A DNA stretch of 64,000 nucleotides from Microbacteriaceae bacterium PS02068 (GTDB lineage: Bacteria; Actinomycetota; Actinomycetes; Actinomycetales; Microbacteriaceae): NCBI GenBank assembly GCA_029959325.1, contig JASCPF010000009.1:1-64000 (forward strand), given 5' to 3'. Of this stretch, positions 23,873 through 32,974 are shown in pieces. Below the pieces are notes generated by a model. The model was given only the letters and a program-made list of their open reading frames with translations. It did not search any database and had not been told where the DNA came from. The translations under genes and the position numbers were made by a program. The stretch's first letter is position 1. Every line of letters starts with the position of its first letter.

Positions 23873-24883
23873 ATGCCTCGGCATCCTGCTCCCCTTCCCG
23901 CGGCCCTCGGCGCGGAGTTCTCCGTCGCGCAGGCACGGTCTGCCGGAGTGGGTTCGACCCGCGTGTACGCGCTCGACCTGCGTCGTCCGTTCCACGGCGC
24001 GCGCATGCGTCAGCGAGCGATCGATCCTGGCCCCGCGCCGCTCGATGAGAGCCCACGAACGCGCGAAGCCAGGCTGCTGCGCGCCGAGATCGAGCGGCTC
24101 ATCCGCGCTCTGCAGGCCATCGCGTCGCCGGGGTGGTTCGTCTCGCACGTCGCGGCTGCGGTGTGGTGGGGGCTTCCCGTGCCGCTACGACTCCTGCGCA
24201 CCTGCACGATGGCCCTGGACGTGTCTGTGATCGGCGCCCGTCGGGCACCGCGCGGGCGCGGCATGCACGGAAGACAGCTCTCCCCCGCGCTCGTGACGGT
24301 GCGAACACATCGCGGGGTCGAGGTCGCGAGCCCGGCATCGGTGTGGGCGCAGCTCGCTCCGCAGCTGTCGGTGCTCGAGTTGATCGAGCTCGGCGATGCG
24401 ATCGTGTATGTGCCGCGACGACGCGGCATGGCTCGCGGAGTGAGCGCGGATGCCCTGGGCACGATAGACCAGCTGGAGGCTGCGCTGCATGCCGGTCGAC
24501 GGCAGGGGGCAGCTCGACTGCGCGCGGCGCTGCCCTCCGTGCGCGTCGGCGCCGCATCACCCGCCGAGACCCGCATCCGCGTCGCCGCCGCATCGGCGGG
24601 CCTGCCCGAACTCGAGCTCGACGTGGATGTCTTCGCGCGCGACGGAGCTCCGATCGGCTTCACCGAGCTCGCCCATCCGGAGTACCACCTGCTGTACGAG
24701 TACGAAGGCGACCACCACCGCACCGACCGCGCACAGTGGAATCGCGACATCGCGAAGCACGCGGCCTGCGTCGCCGCAGGCTGGGAGGTCGTGCGCCTCA
24801 CCTCGATGCACGCGTATCCGAGTGCGGCGCCCGCCGTCGCGCGCATGCGAGAGGCTCTCGGTCGCGCCGGATGGCGCCCCTGA
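23873..24883 (+). CDS. DUF559 domain protein with AbiEi-like N-terminus
   Basis: A 336-residue protein. The N-terminus (EFSVAQARSAGVGSTRVYAL, then RRPFHGAR) resembles the winged-helix part of type IV antitoxins (AbiEi-like). The C-terminal 110 residues form a DUF559 domain, a relative of Vsr-type PD-(D/E)XK nucleases: ELDVDVFARDG, FTELAHPEYHLLYEYEGDHH (EGDHH at 278-282), then the conserved ARG-rich helix RAQWNRDIAKHAACVAAGWE and VVRLT. It is oriented against the arginine genes and is bracketed by 56-bp elements. The ATG at 23873 is used; GGAGG is very close, and CACAGT six bases upstream could be a leaderless -10. Nuclease activity is inference. Confidence 0.75.
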   Translation: MPRHPAPLPAALGAEFSVAQARSAGVGSTRVYALDLRRPFHGARMRQRAIDPGPAPLDESPRTREARLLRAEIERLIRALQAIASPGWFVSHVAAAVWWGLPVPLRLLRTCTMALDVSVIGARRAPRGRGMHGRQLSPALVTVRTHRGVEVASPASVWAQLAPQLSVLELIELGDAIVYVPRRRGMARGVSADALGTIDQLEAALHAGRRQGAARLRAALPSVRVGAASPAETRIRVAAASAGLPELELDVDVFARDGAPIGFTELAHPEYHLLYEYEGDHHRTDRAQWNRDIAKHAACVAAGWEVVRLTSMHAYPSAAPAVARMREALGRAGWRP

Positions 24884-24890
24884 GTCGATG

Positions 24891-24987
24891 GGGGGTCGGG
24901 TCGATGCGGGGTCGGTGCGCGGTCGGGTCGGTGCGGGGTCGGTGTGGGGTCAGTGTGGGGTCGGTGCGGTGCGGGGTCGGTGCGGGC
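24891..24987 (+). repeat. G-rich tandem repeat GGGGTCGGTGC
   Basis: About 97 bp directly after the DUF559 stop, made of eight or nine imperfect units of GGGGTCGGTGC/GGTCGGGTCGGTGC. The plus strand has many runs of three or more G, which could form quadruplexes. One frame is open from an ATG at 24904 into the 56-bp element downstream and would give a Gly/Cys/Arg-rich peptide. Confidence 0.75.
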
Positions 24988-24994
24988 GCACCTC

Positions 24995-25050
24995 TCATCC
25001 GGCCGAAAGCCGCGCTTTCCCGGACGGCAGCCGCACTATGCGACGGATGA
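24995..25050 (+). repeat. 56-bp element, copy 1
   Basis: Begins TCATCCGGCCGAAA, 30 variable bases, ends TGCGACGGATGA. Ends identical to copy 2. In one frame it reads IRPKAALSRTAAALCDG and stop. Located downstream of the G-rich repeat. Confidence 0.87.
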
Positions 25051-25077
25051 CCCGGGCCGCCGTCGCGGCGCGCGCGT

Positions 25078-25133
25078 TCATCCGGCCGAAACCACGGGCA
25101 TGTCCGCCCATCACCGCGATGTGCGACGGATGA
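25078..25133 (+). repeat. 56-bp element, copy 2
   Basis: Same ends and length as copy 1 with a different 30-bp core; 27 bp after copy 1. In one frame it reads IRPKPRACPPITAMCDG and stop; an ATG overlapping the stop of copy 1 (ATGA) opens a frame running into it. The 53 bp from here to 25186 hold the 3' flank of the next gene only. Confidence 0.87.
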
Positions 25134-25186
25134 CCCTCGACGCAGCCACCTCGCGCTCGCGACTCACCCGGGCACGAGGCGGCGAG

Positions 25187-26296
25187 TCAGCCTCTCGCCA
25201 GCCGCCGGGTGACGAGAGCGACCAGTGCCTCGAGTGGGCCGCGGCCGATGCGCAGCGCCCACGCGGTGCAGAACGCCGCCGTGCCGAGCACGAACGGCCA
25301 GAACAGCTGCAGGTCGCGCATGCCCACGAGATCGCCGGGGTCGCCCAGCACAAGGGTCGCGATGATCGCCCATGCCACGATCTGACCGACGTATGCCGTG
25401 AGCGGCATCGAGCCGATGGCGCGCAGCGGCAGAGTCGCGACCGCGGCCGCGCGCACGCGGCAGGCGAGCAGACACAGCGCGAGCAACGCCAGCGCGAATC
25501 CCCCCGACCCGACGACCTCGAGCAGGCCACTGGAGTGCGGAGCGGCGGTGAGTACCGCCGAGGCATCCTCGCCGATGACGATGCCGTCGACGCCGGCCGC
25601 GAGCGCGGCATCCACCCCGTAGCCCACGGCGGCGAGCGCCGCGCCCGCGACCAGCAGCGCGACCTGCGTACGCCGCGCACCGAGGTCGGATCGCCCGGCC
25701 GCGAGGCCTGCGACGAGGAACGCGATCCACACCGTGAACGGATAGTGCCATCCCAGGGCCAGCGAGACGTTCGCACCGTCTTCGCTCTGCCAGAGCGGCG
25801 CGGCGTCGAGCAGCGGCTGCAGCCACGGCATGACGAGAGCCAGCACCGCGGCGAGCGTCCACAGCGCGCCCGCGCGCAGGCGCAAGAGCGGCAACGACAG
25901 CAGGAACAGCACGCCGTAGGCGGGCAGGATCACGTACACCGGCACGCCGGTGGCGATCAACAGCATCCCGATGAGCCAGAGCAGGATGCCTCGCACCGCC
26001 AGCGACCGGCGCACGCGGGTCAGCCGGGGGCCGCGCGGCAGCGGGCGCGCCCCGCCCGACACCAGCGCGATCGACACGCCCGCGAGCGTCGCGAAGAGGA
26101 TCGATGAGCGGCCGTCCGCGACGGCGCCCCACGAAGCGGGGTCGGACCAGCTCCACGCCGGAAGCGCGATGAGGTGCGCCGCGAGCATGCCGAGCACGGC
26201 CAGTCCGCGCGCGAGATCCACGCCGCCCAGCCGCGCCGCGCCCGAGAAGGAGCGATCGGCCGCGGCGAGAGTGTCTACTGCTGGCGCAGCAGCCAC
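25187..26296 (-). CDS. Membrane acyltransferase-like protein (DUF1624/DUF418 type)
   Basis: Multi-spanning protein with about ten hydrophobic segments. The N-terminal GGVDLARGLAVLGMLAAHLI is the start signature of the heparan-alpha-glucosaminide N-acetyltransferase/DUF1624 group, and IGSMPLTAYVGQIVAW near the C-terminus is typical of DUF418. I used the GTG at 26296 (GAAGG eight bases upstream), which makes it overlap the end of argF by 22 bases. About 369 residues. Probably co-transcribed with argF but no biochemical link is evident. Substrate unknown. Confidence 0.72.
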   Translation of the reverse strand: MAAAPAVDTLAAADRSFSGAARLGGVDLARGLAVLGMLAAHLIALPAWSWSDPASWGAVADGRSSILFATLAGVSIALVSGGARPLPRGPRLTRVRRSLAVRGILLWLIGMLLIATGVPVYVILPAYGVLFLLSLPLLRLRAGALWTLAAVLALVMPWLQPLLDAAPLWQSEDGANVSLALGWHYPFTVWIAFLVAGLAAGRSDLGARRTQVALLVAGAALAAVGYGVDAALAAGVDGIVIGEDASAVLTAAPHSSGLLEVVGSGGFALALLALCLLACRVRAAAVATLPLRAIGSMPLTAYVGQIVAWAIIATLVLGDPGDLVGMRDLQLFWPFVLGTAAFCTAWALRIGRGPLEALVALVTRRLARG

Positions 26297-27198
26297 ACCA
26301 GCAGCGCCTTCTGCGCGTGCAGGCGGTTCTCGGCCTCGTCCCACACGACCGACTGCGGACCGTCGATGACCTCGGCATCCACCTCATACCCGCGGTCGGC
26401 GGGCAGGCAGTGGATGAAGATCGCGTCGGATGCTGCGAGCGACATCGTGTGCGGCGTCACCTTGTAGGGGCCGAGGTCGCGCAGGCGCGCGGCCTTCTCC
26501 TCTTCCTTGCCCATCGACACCCAGGTGTCGGTGACGATCACGTCGGCGCCCGCCGCCGCCTCGTCGGGATCGGTGTAGAGCGTGACCGACCCGCCGGTGG
26601 TCGCGGCGATGGCCTCGGCGTCGGCGACGACATCCGCGCGCGGCGCGTACGCGAGCGGGGATGCCACGCGCACGTGCATCCCCGCCGTGACGCACGCGAG
26701 CACATAGGAGTGCCCCATGTTCGAGGTGCCGTCGCCGTAGAAGGTGAGGGTGAGTCCCTTCAGCGCCCCCTTGTGCTCGGTGATCGTGAGCAGGTCGGCG
26801 AGCAGCTGGCACGGGTGGAAGTCGTCGCTCAGCGCGTTGACGACGGGCACCGTCGTGCCGCGCGCCATCTCTTCGAGCCCCGCCTGCGCATACGTGCGCC
26901 AGACGATGGCGGCGACCTGGCGCTCGAGCACCCGCGCCGTGTCGGACGGGGTCTCCTTGCCGCCGAGCTGGCTGTTCGCCGTCGAGATGATGAGCGGCGA
27001 ACCGCCGAGGTCGGCGATGCCGACGGCGAACGACACGCGCGTGCGCGTCGAGCTCTTGTCGAAGATCACCGCGACCGTCTGCGGCCCCGCGAGGGGCTTG
27101 AGCTTCCAGCGATCCTTCTTGAGCACGGCGGCGAGCTCGAGGATCTCGGCCTGCTCGGCCGAGGTCAGGTCGTCGTCGCGCAGCAGGTGGCGGGTCAT
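26275..27198 (-). CDS. argF: Ornithine carbamoyltransferase
   Basis: Converts ornithine and carbamoyl phosphate to citrulline. Has the carbamoyl-phosphate motif SSTRTR (49-54), the HPCQ motif (DDFHPCQLLADL) and the ornithine-side HCLP motif (IFIHCLPADRGYEV). 307 residues. The ATG at 27198 overlaps the argD stop (ATGA). In many actinobacteria argR follows; here a membrane protein gene does. Confidence 0.96.
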   Translation of the reverse strand: MTRHLLRDDDLTSAEQAEILELAAVLKKDRWKLKPLAGPQTVAVIFDKSSTRTRVSFAVGIADLGGSPLIISTANSQLGGKETPSDTARVLERQVAAIVWRTYAQAGLEEMARGTTVPVVNALSDDFHPCQLLADLLTITEHKGALKGLTLTFYGDGTSNMGHSYVLACVTAGMHVRVASPLAYAPRADVVADAEAIAATTGGSVTLYTDPDEAAAGADVIVTDTWVSMGKEEEKAARLRDLGPYKVTPHTMSLAASDAIFIHCLPADRGYEVDAEVIDGPQSVVWDEAENRLHAQKALLVWLLRQQ

Positions 27199-28469
27199 GT
27201 CGTGGCCTCCGAAGGGGTTGCAGGTTCGGTGTGCGTCTCGGTCGGCAGGGCGTCCTGCACGCTGGTGAGCGCTCGGGTGAAGAGGTCGATGAACTCGTCG
27301 ATCTCGACGTCGCCGATCGTGAGCGCCGGCGCGAGGCGCACGGTCGTCTCGTTCGCGGCGTTGACGATCAGGCCGTGCGACTGCGCGGCAGCGACGACCG
27401 CGCCTGCGACCGGAGCGGTGAGGCTGACGCCGATGAGCAGGCCGCGGCCGCGGCATCCTTCGATCAGCGGCGACGCGATGGCGCCGATCGCCGCCTGCAG
27501 CTGCTCGCCGCGCACGCGGGCGTTCTCGACGAGCCCGGCGCGCTCGATCTCGGCGAGGACAGCCGACGCCACGGCCGTCGCGAGCGCGTTGCCGCCGAAG
27601 GTCGAGCCGTGGGTGCCGGGGTAGAACAGGTCGCTCGCGGCGCCGAAGGTGATGAGGGCGCCGATCGGGAACCCGCCGCCGATGCCCTTCGCGACGGTGA
27701 TCGCGTCGGGGGTGATGCCCTCGTGCTGGAACCCGAACCAGTCGCCCGTGCGCCCGGCACCGGTCTGGATCTCGTCGAGGATAAGCAGCGCACCGTGGCG
27801 CGCCGTGAGCTCGCGCGCGGCGGTGAGGTAGTCCTCGGGAAGCGGCAGGACACCCGCCTCACCCTTGATCGGCTCGACGAACAGGGCGGCGACCCGGTCG
27901 TCGAGCGCGGCCTCGAGGGCCTCGACGGTCGAGTCGAGGAACTCGACGCCGGGCACCATCGGCTCGAACGGCTGCTGCATGGCGGGCTTGCCCGTGAGGG
28001 CGAGAGTGCCCATCGTGCGGCCGTGGAATGCGTTCTTCAGCGCCAGGATGCGCGGGCGCTCCGATCCCCCGTGCAGGCGAGCGAGCTTGAACGCGGCCTC
28101 GTTCGCCTCGGCGCCCGAGTTGCCGAAGTAGACGCGCCCCGCCTCACCCGTGCCGGCGAGGCGCTTGAGCTGCGCGGCGAGCGCGAGCTGCGGCGGTGTC
28201 GCGAAGTAGTTCGACACGTGCGCGAGCGTCGCCGCCTGGGTCGCGACCGCCTCGACGAACACGGGGTGCGCGTGGCCGAGCGAGGTCACCGCGATGCCCC
28301 CCAGGAAGTCGAGGTAGCGGCGGCCGTCGGCATCCCACAGCGACGATCCCTCGCCGCGCACGAACAGCGCGTAGCGGTCGCCCGCGTTGCGCACGAGGTC
28401 GCGCGCCGCGTCGTCCTGCCACGTCGTCTGTGCGGGCTGCGCCTGCGTGTCCACCTCTGCCGCGGTCAT
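27195..28469 (-). CDS. argD: Acetylornithine aminotransferase
   Basis: PLP enzyme making N-acetylornithine from N-acetylglutamate semialdehyde. PLP features: [33 protein letters not shown] and [14 protein letters not shown] with the Schiff-base Lys. 424 residues, with a short Gln/Ala-rich N-terminal extension. Overlaps argB by ATGA and argF by ATGA. Fourth gene of argCJBDF. Confidence 0.96.
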   Translation of the reverse strand: MTAAEVDTQAQPAQTTWQDDAARDLVRNAGDRYALFVRGEGSSLWDADGRRYLDFLGGIAVTSLGHAHPVFVEAVATQAATLAHVSNYFATPPQLALAAQLKRLAGTGEAGRVYFGNSGAEANEAAFKLARLHGGSERPRILALKNAFHGRTMGTLALTGKPAMQQPFEPMVPGVEFLDSTVEALEAALDDRVAALFVEPIKGEAGVLPLPEDYLTAARELTARHGALLILDEIQTGAGRTGDWFGFQHEGITPDAITVAKGIGGGFPIGALITFGAASDLFYPGTHGSTFGGNALATAVASAVLAEIERAGLVENARVRGEQLQAAIGAIASPLIEGCRGRGLLIGVSLTAPVAGAVVAAAQSHGLIVNAANETTVRLAPALTIGDVEIDEFIDLFTRALTSVQDALPTETHTEPATPSEATT

Positions 28470-29380
28470 GCCGCCACCACCTCTGTTCCGATTCCGTGTT
28501 CCGTGAAGATCTCGACCAGCACCGAGTGGGGCTGGCGTCCGTCGATGATCGCCGCCGTGTCGACGCCCTGGTCGACCGCGTCGAGGCAGGCCTGCATCTT
28601 GGGGATCATGCCCGACTCGAGGCTCGGCAGCATCTCGCGCAGCTCTTCCGCCGTCAGGTGCGAGACGAGCGAGTCGCGGTTCGGCCAGTCGGCGTAGAGG
28701 CCGGCGACGTCGGTGAGGACGACGAGCTTGGATGCCCCGAGGGCGATCGCCAGGGCCGCCGCCGCGGCATCCGCGTTGACGTTGAGCGAGTGGCCGGGGT
28801 TGTCCAGGTCGGGCGCGATCGACGACACAACCGGGATGCGCCCCGCCTCAAGATGGTCCATGACCGCCTGCGGGTCGACCGCGACCACATCGCCGACGGC
28901 GCCGAGGTCGTGCTCGGTGCCGTCGATGACGACGCCGCGGCGCCGGCCGTGGAAGAGTCCCGCGTCCTCACCCGAAAGGCCGGCAGCGAGCGGGCCGTAG
29001 GCGTTGATGCGCCCCACGAGCTGCGGGTTGACCTGCCCCGTGAGCACCATGCGCACGACGCTCATCGCCTCGGTCGACGTCACGCGGTAGCCGCCCTTGA
29101 ACTCGCTCGGGATCGACAGCCGGTCGAGCATCTGCGAGATCTGCGGGCCGCCGCCGTGCACGACGACGGGCTTGACCCCGACGAAGCGCAGATACGCGAT
29201 GTCCTGCGCGAAGGCATCCTGCAGCTCCTCCGACACCATCGCGTTGCCGCCGTACTTGATGACGATGATCTGGTCGCGGAAGCGCTGCAGCCAGGGCAGC
29301 GACTCGATGAGCACCGCCGCCTTCTCGGCGGCCTGCTCGGGTGTGGTGTGCTGGATCTTCTCGGCCCCGGCCCCGGTCAT
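28466..29380 (-). CDS. argB: Acetylglutamate kinase
   Basis: Phosphorylates N-acetylglutamate; usually the arginine feedback point. KYGGNAM near the N-terminus and [11 protein letters not shown] bind the phosphates, and [20 protein letters not shown] is the substrate-binding region. The N-terminal helix ([17 protein letters not shown]) resembles that of arginine-inhibited hexameric enzymes, so feedback inhibition is likely. 304 residues from ATG 29380, chosen because it overlaps the argJ stop. Confidence 0.96.
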   Translation of the reverse strand: MTGAGAEKIQHTTPEQAAEKAAVLIESLPWLQRFRDQIIVIKYGGNAMVSEELQDAFAQDIAYLRFVGVKPVVVHGGGPQISQMLDRLSIPSEFKGGYRVTSTEAMSVVRMVLTGQVNPQLVGRINAYGPLAAGLSGEDAGLFHGRRRGVVIDGTEHDLGAVGDVVAVDPQAVMDHLEAGRIPVVSSIAPDLDNPGHSLNVNADAAAAALAIALGASKLVVLTDVAGLYADWPNRDSLVSHLTAEELREMLPSLESGMIPKMQACLDAVDQGVDTAAIIDGRQPHSVLVEIFTEHGIGTEVVAA

Positions 29381-30552
29381 GACGAGTACGCGCTGTTCTC
29401 GTGAACGTAGTCGTGTGTGAGGTCGTTCGTGAGGATTGTGGCCTCGTCGTCGCCGACCTTCAGGTCGATGACGAGCAGCGTCGCACGGGGCGTCAGATCG
29501 ACGGCCTCGCGCGGGGCATCCGGCCCGCCGGCCGTGCAGACGCGCACGCCGTTCATCCACACGTCGACGTCGTAGGGGTCGAACTCGGCATCGGTCGTGC
29601 CGATGGCGGCGAGCACCCGGCCCCAGTTCGGGTCGTTGCCGAAGATCGCCGCCTTGAACAGGTTGTTGCGCGCGACCGAGCGGCCGACCTCGACAGCATC
29701 GGCGACCGACGCCGCGTGCACCACCTGGATCGTGATGTCGTGGCTCGCGCCCTCGGCATCCGCCTGCAGCTGACGGGCAAGATCGGCGCACACCTCGGTG
29801 AGGGCCGCGCCGAAGGCGTCCGCGTCGGGGCGGATGCCGCTCGCGCCGCTGGCGAGCAGCGTCACCTGGTCGTTCGTCGACATGCATCCGTCGGAATCGA
29901 GCCGGTCGAAGCTCACCGCGGTGGCCTCGCGCAGGGCCGCATCGAGCTCGGATGCCTCGAGCACGGCATCGGTCGTGATGACGACGAGCATCGTGGCGAG
30001 GCCCGGCGCGAGCATGCCCGCGCCCTTCGCCATGCCGCCGATCGTCCAGCCGTCGCGCGCCACCACGGCGCGCTTCGCCTTCGAATCGGTGGTCATGATC
30101 GCCTCGGATGCCGCGACTCCCCCGTCTGCGCTGAGCGCGGCGACGCCCTGCGTCACGCCCTCCAGCACCTTCGCGCGGAAGACCTCGTCGCCGGTGCCGA
30201 TGAGGCCCGTCGAGCAGACGATCACGTCGCCCGGGCTGACGCCCAAGAGCTCGCCCGCCTTCTCGGCGGTCTGGTGGGTCGTCTGGAACCCGAAGGACCC
30301 GGTGAAGCAGTTCGCCCCGCCGGAGTTCAAGACGACGGCCTCGACGACGCCGTCGGAGATCGCCTGCTGCGACCAGATGATCGGGTTCGCCTTGGCGCGG
30401 TTGCTCGTGAAGACGGCGGCGCCCGCTTTGAGCGGGCCGCGGTTGACGACGATGGCGACGTCCTTGTTCCCGGTGGACTTCAGGCCGACGGCGACGCCGG
30501 CCGCCTCGAATCCTGCGGCAGCCGTTACTCCCTGGTCAGACGAGGCGCTCAC
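29377..30552 (-). CDS. argJ: Glutamate N-acetyltransferase / amino-acid acetyltransferase
   Basis: Recycles the acetyl group from acetylornithine to glutamate. Self-cleaves into two chains at the Ala-Thr bond of [10 protein letters not shown] (nucleophile Thr187). KGAGML and TDSKAKRAV are also conserved. 391 residues. GTG start overlaps the argC stop (GTGA). As no argE or argA is seen here, this is the cyclic pathway; whether it also uses acetyl-CoA cannot be judged. Confidence 0.95.
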   Translation of the reverse strand: MSASSDQGVTAAAGFEAAGVAVGLKSTGNKDVAIVVNRGPLKAGAAVFTSNRAKANPIIWSQQAISDGVVEAVVLNSGGANCFTGSFGFQTTHQTAEKAGELLGVSPGDVIVCSTGLIGTGDEVFRAKVLEGVTQGVAALSADGGVAASEAIMTTDSKAKRAVVARDGWTIGGMAKGAGMLAPGLATMLVVITTDAVLEASELDAALREATAVSFDRLDSDGCMSTNDQVTLLASGASGIRPDADAFGAALTEVCADLARQLQADAEGASHDITIQVVHAASVADAVEVGRSVARNNLFKAAIFGNDPNWGRVLAAIGTTDAEFDPYDVDVWMNGVRVCTAGGPDAPREAVDLTPRATLLVIDLKVGDDEATILTNDLTHDYVHENSAYSS

Positions 30553-31658
30553 GGTGCCACTCCGTTCACGGTCAGGCTCCGGTCTTCGGGAAGTCCGAGG
30601 GCGATGTTCATCGATTGGATGGCGGCCCCTGCGGTGCCCTTCACGAGGTTGTCGACGGCCGCCACGACGACCACGCGATTCGCGGCCCGGTCGATCGCGA
30701 GGCCGATCAGCGCGGTGTTCGCGCCGAGCACGTCGGCCGTGCGGGGGAACTGCCCCTCGGGCAGCAGCTGCACGAACGTCTCGTCGCCGTAGGCCTGCTC
30801 CCAGGCATCCCGGATCTGCGCATCGGTGACGCCCGGGGCGATCGGTGCGGTCGAGGTCGCGAGGATCCCCCGCGACATCGGCACGAGCACGGGCGTGAAC
30901 GAGATGCGGACGTCCCCGCCGTCCCGTTTCGACTCGGTCGCTGACGCTCCCTCGCTCAACGACCGGGGCGAGCCGCCGCCGGCACCGAGCAGGGCCTGGC
31001 GGATCTCGGGGATGTGCCGATGCGTGCCGCCGACGGCATATGGGTTCGCCGTGCCGAGGATCTCGGATGCCAGCAGGTTCGTCTTCAGGCTCTTGCCGGC
31101 CCCCGAGGGGCCGACGGCGAGGACGCTCACGATGTCGGACGGATCGATGACGCCCGCCGCGACCCCCGGTGCGAGGCTCAGCGAGACGGTCGACGCGTTG
31201 CAGCCGGGAGCGGCGATCCGTGTCGCGCCGACGAGGTTCGCGCGCTGCTTACCGCCGGGAACACCCGCGACGGGAAGCTCGGGCACGCCGTAGGCCCACG
31301 GGTCGTGGAAGTCTCCGCCGTAGAACTGGGCCCAGGCATCCTGCGATGTCAACCGGTGATCAGCGCCGGCGTCGATCACCAGCGGCGTGCTCGCCAGCGC
31401 GTCGGTGTACTGTCCGGATTGGCCGTGCGGCAGGGCGAGGAACACGATGTCGTGGCCCGCGAGAATCTCGGGCGTGGTGTCCTGCAGCGTGAGGTGTGCG
31501 AGCGAGCGCAGGTGCGGCTGGTGCGCGATGAGCGGACTGCCCGCGTTGGCGTGCGCCGTGACGGTGCGGATCTCGATGTCAGGATGTGCCGCGAGCAGGC
31601 GAAGGATCTCGCCGCCCGCATAGCCGGAAGCGCCGGAAACGGCGACCGAATAGGTCAT
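30549..31658 (-). CDS. argC: N-acetyl-gamma-glutamyl-phosphate reductase
   Basis: NADPH-dependent reduction in arginine synthesis. Nucleotide-binding GASGYAGGE is at residues 9-17, the catalytic Cys153 is in AAPGCNAST, and the [10 protein letters not shown] region carries the conserved His. 369 residues, about 20 more than usual. The excess is at residues 228-248 ([20 protein letters not shown]), where the DNA matches a dispersed repeat. First gene of argCJBDF. A start at ATG 31658 is clear (AAGG upstream). Confidence 0.95.
   Translation of the reverse strand: MTYSVAVSGASGYAGGEILRLLAAHPDIEIRTVTAHANAGSPLIAHQPHLRSLAHLTLQDTTPEILAGHDIVFLALPHGQSGQYTDALASTPLVIDAGADHRLTSQDAWAQFYGGDFHDPWAYGVPELPVAGVPGGKQRANLVGATRIAAPGCNASTVSLSLAPGVAAGVIDPSDIVSVLAVGPSGAGKSLKTNLLASEILGTANPYAVGGTHRHIPEIRQALLGAGGGSPRSLSEGASATESKRDGGDVRISFTPVLVPMSRGILATSTAPIAPGVTDAQIRDAWEQAYGDETFVQLLPEGQFPRTADVLGANTALIGLAIDRAANRVVVVAAVDNLVKGTAGAAIQSMNIALGLPEDRSLTVNGVAP
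30924..30968 (-). repeat. Dispersed repeat read in frame within argC
   Basis: The plus strand reads CGTTTCGACTCG at one end and GCTCAACGACCGG at the other, the same ends as the tandem repeats in miaA (62303-62428). It adds about 15-20 residues to ArgC in a loop. Confidence 0.75.
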
Positions 31659-31686
31659 TTCTCAACCTTATTGTCTGTGGGATCGG

Positions 31687-31704
31687 CCCTTCGACGGGCT
31701 CAGG
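31687..31704. repeat. Dispersed repeat fragment upstream of argC
   Basis: CCCTTCGACGGGCTCAGG, one base from the genus-wide CCCTTCGACAGGCTCAGG. Lies about 30 bp upstream of argC. The intergenic region 31659-31926 otherwise holds short AATCGGGG direct repeats (31864-31900) and no gene. Confidence 0.7.
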
Positions 31705-31926
31705 AGGTGACGGCGACGCCCACTGCTCGACCCGACACGGGGAGCTGCGGGGTCGCCTACAGTCGGCGGCCGCGGAGGTCGAGGCGTCGGGGCGCGCGGA
31801 ACACCGTCGACACGGTGATCAGGTCGGCCACGAGCATGCGGCGACGATAGCGCGGTGAGGCGGCGCGGGGCAAATCGGGAGCGAATCGGGGCGAATCGGG
31901 GGGCGCGTCCGTCGGGTCGGGGCAGC

Positions 31927-32910
31927 TCACGCGGCGCGCAGCGCGGCGATCAGCTCGAGCTCGTCTGCGCGCGTCAGGCCCGCGGCGCGCGGTCGGTCGA
32001 GCCCGCGCGCCCGCTCGTCGGCGAGCGTGCGAGACAGGGTCTCACGCAGGGGGCGCAGTCTTCCGCCGAGCAGGCGGTAGGCGGCGTTCGAGCGAGTCGA
32101 GAATCCCGGGACGTCGCCCGGCAGCCACAGCGGCAGCGAGCGCGGGCCCATCCACGGATCGACATCGTGCGCCGCGAGCCACGCGGGGCCCGCCGGGGCG
32201 AGGTCGCCGGTGTGGCCGGCGATCTCACGCGCGGAGGCGAGGACGTCCGCGAGCGGCAGCGAGTCGCCCACCGCGTTCACAATCCCGGTGAATGCGGCGC
32301 GCCCCAGCGCCACCGCGAACTCGGCGAGATCGTCGACGTCGATCACCTGACTGCGCGCCTCGGGCGCATCGGGGACGAGCACTGCCTCGCTCGCGGCGAG
32401 CGCGAAGCGCGAGACCCAGTAGCCGAACCGATCCGTCGGATCGCCCGGCCCCACGATGAGCCCCGGGCGGATGATCGCGGCACGGTAGGGCGAAGCGGAG
32501 CGCACGGATGCCTCGCACGCCGCCTTCGCACGCGAGTAGTCGCCCTCCTCCCCCGGCTCCGCAGGTTCGGCGAGCCGGGCGCTCTCGTCGGCACCCGGCT
32601 CGTCATTCGACGCGTAGACGGACACACTCGAGACATAGGTGACGTGCCGCGCGTCCTCGGCCAGCGCGGTCGCCGCGGCGGCGACGTGCGCGGGACGCGA
32701 CGAGACGTCCACGACCTCGTCCCAATCCCGGCCCCGCACGGCGGCGTAGGCGCCGGGCGCATCGCGGTCGGCGACGACGAGACGCGCGCCGGAGGGCGCA
32801 TCGCGTGCGCCACGGGCCAGGCACGTGACGGATGCCCCGGCATCCGTCCACCGCTTCGCGATCCGGCCGCTCAGCCAGCCCGTCCCGCCGAGGATCAGCA
32901 CGTTCGTCAT
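31927..32910 (-). CDS. NAD-dependent epimerase/dehydratase family protein
   Basis: Extended short-chain dehydrogenase fold. The dinucleotide-binding motif is LILGGTGWLSGRIA at residues 4-17, followed by SSVSVYA and a YSRAKAACE segment that supplies Tyr and Lys of the active site. 327 residues from ATG 32910. Alone on the minus strand; the exporter gene upstream ends 64 bp away. Substrate unknown; related proteins act on sugar nucleotides or serve as quinone-binding paralogs. Confidence 0.82.
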   Translation of the reverse strand: MTNVLILGGTGWLSGRIAKRWTDAGASVTCLARGARDAPSGARLVVADRDAPGAYAAVRGRDWDEVVDVSSRPAHVAAAATALAEDARHVTYVSSVSVYASNDEPGADESARLAEPAEPGEEGDYSRAKAACEASVRSASPYRAAIIRPGLIVGPGDPTDRFGYWVSRFALAASEAVLVPDAPEARSQVIDVDDLAEFAVALGRAAFTGIVNAVGDSLPLADVLASAREIAGHTGDLAPAGPAWLAAHDVDPWMGPRSLPLWLPGDVPGFSTRSNAAYRLLGGRLRPLRETLSRTLADERARGLDRPRAAGLTRADELELIAALRAA

Positions 32911-32974
32911 CGCTCCAGTCGACCACGACCGACCCGCCGTGGCGAGTGGATTCGCCGACGGCGAATTCGAAAGG

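Noticed and set aside
24995-25133. CRISPR array
   Set aside because: Only two direct copies plus one inverted; the conserved parts are at both ends of each 56-bp unit, spacing is 27 bp then over 1 kb, and no cas gene is near.
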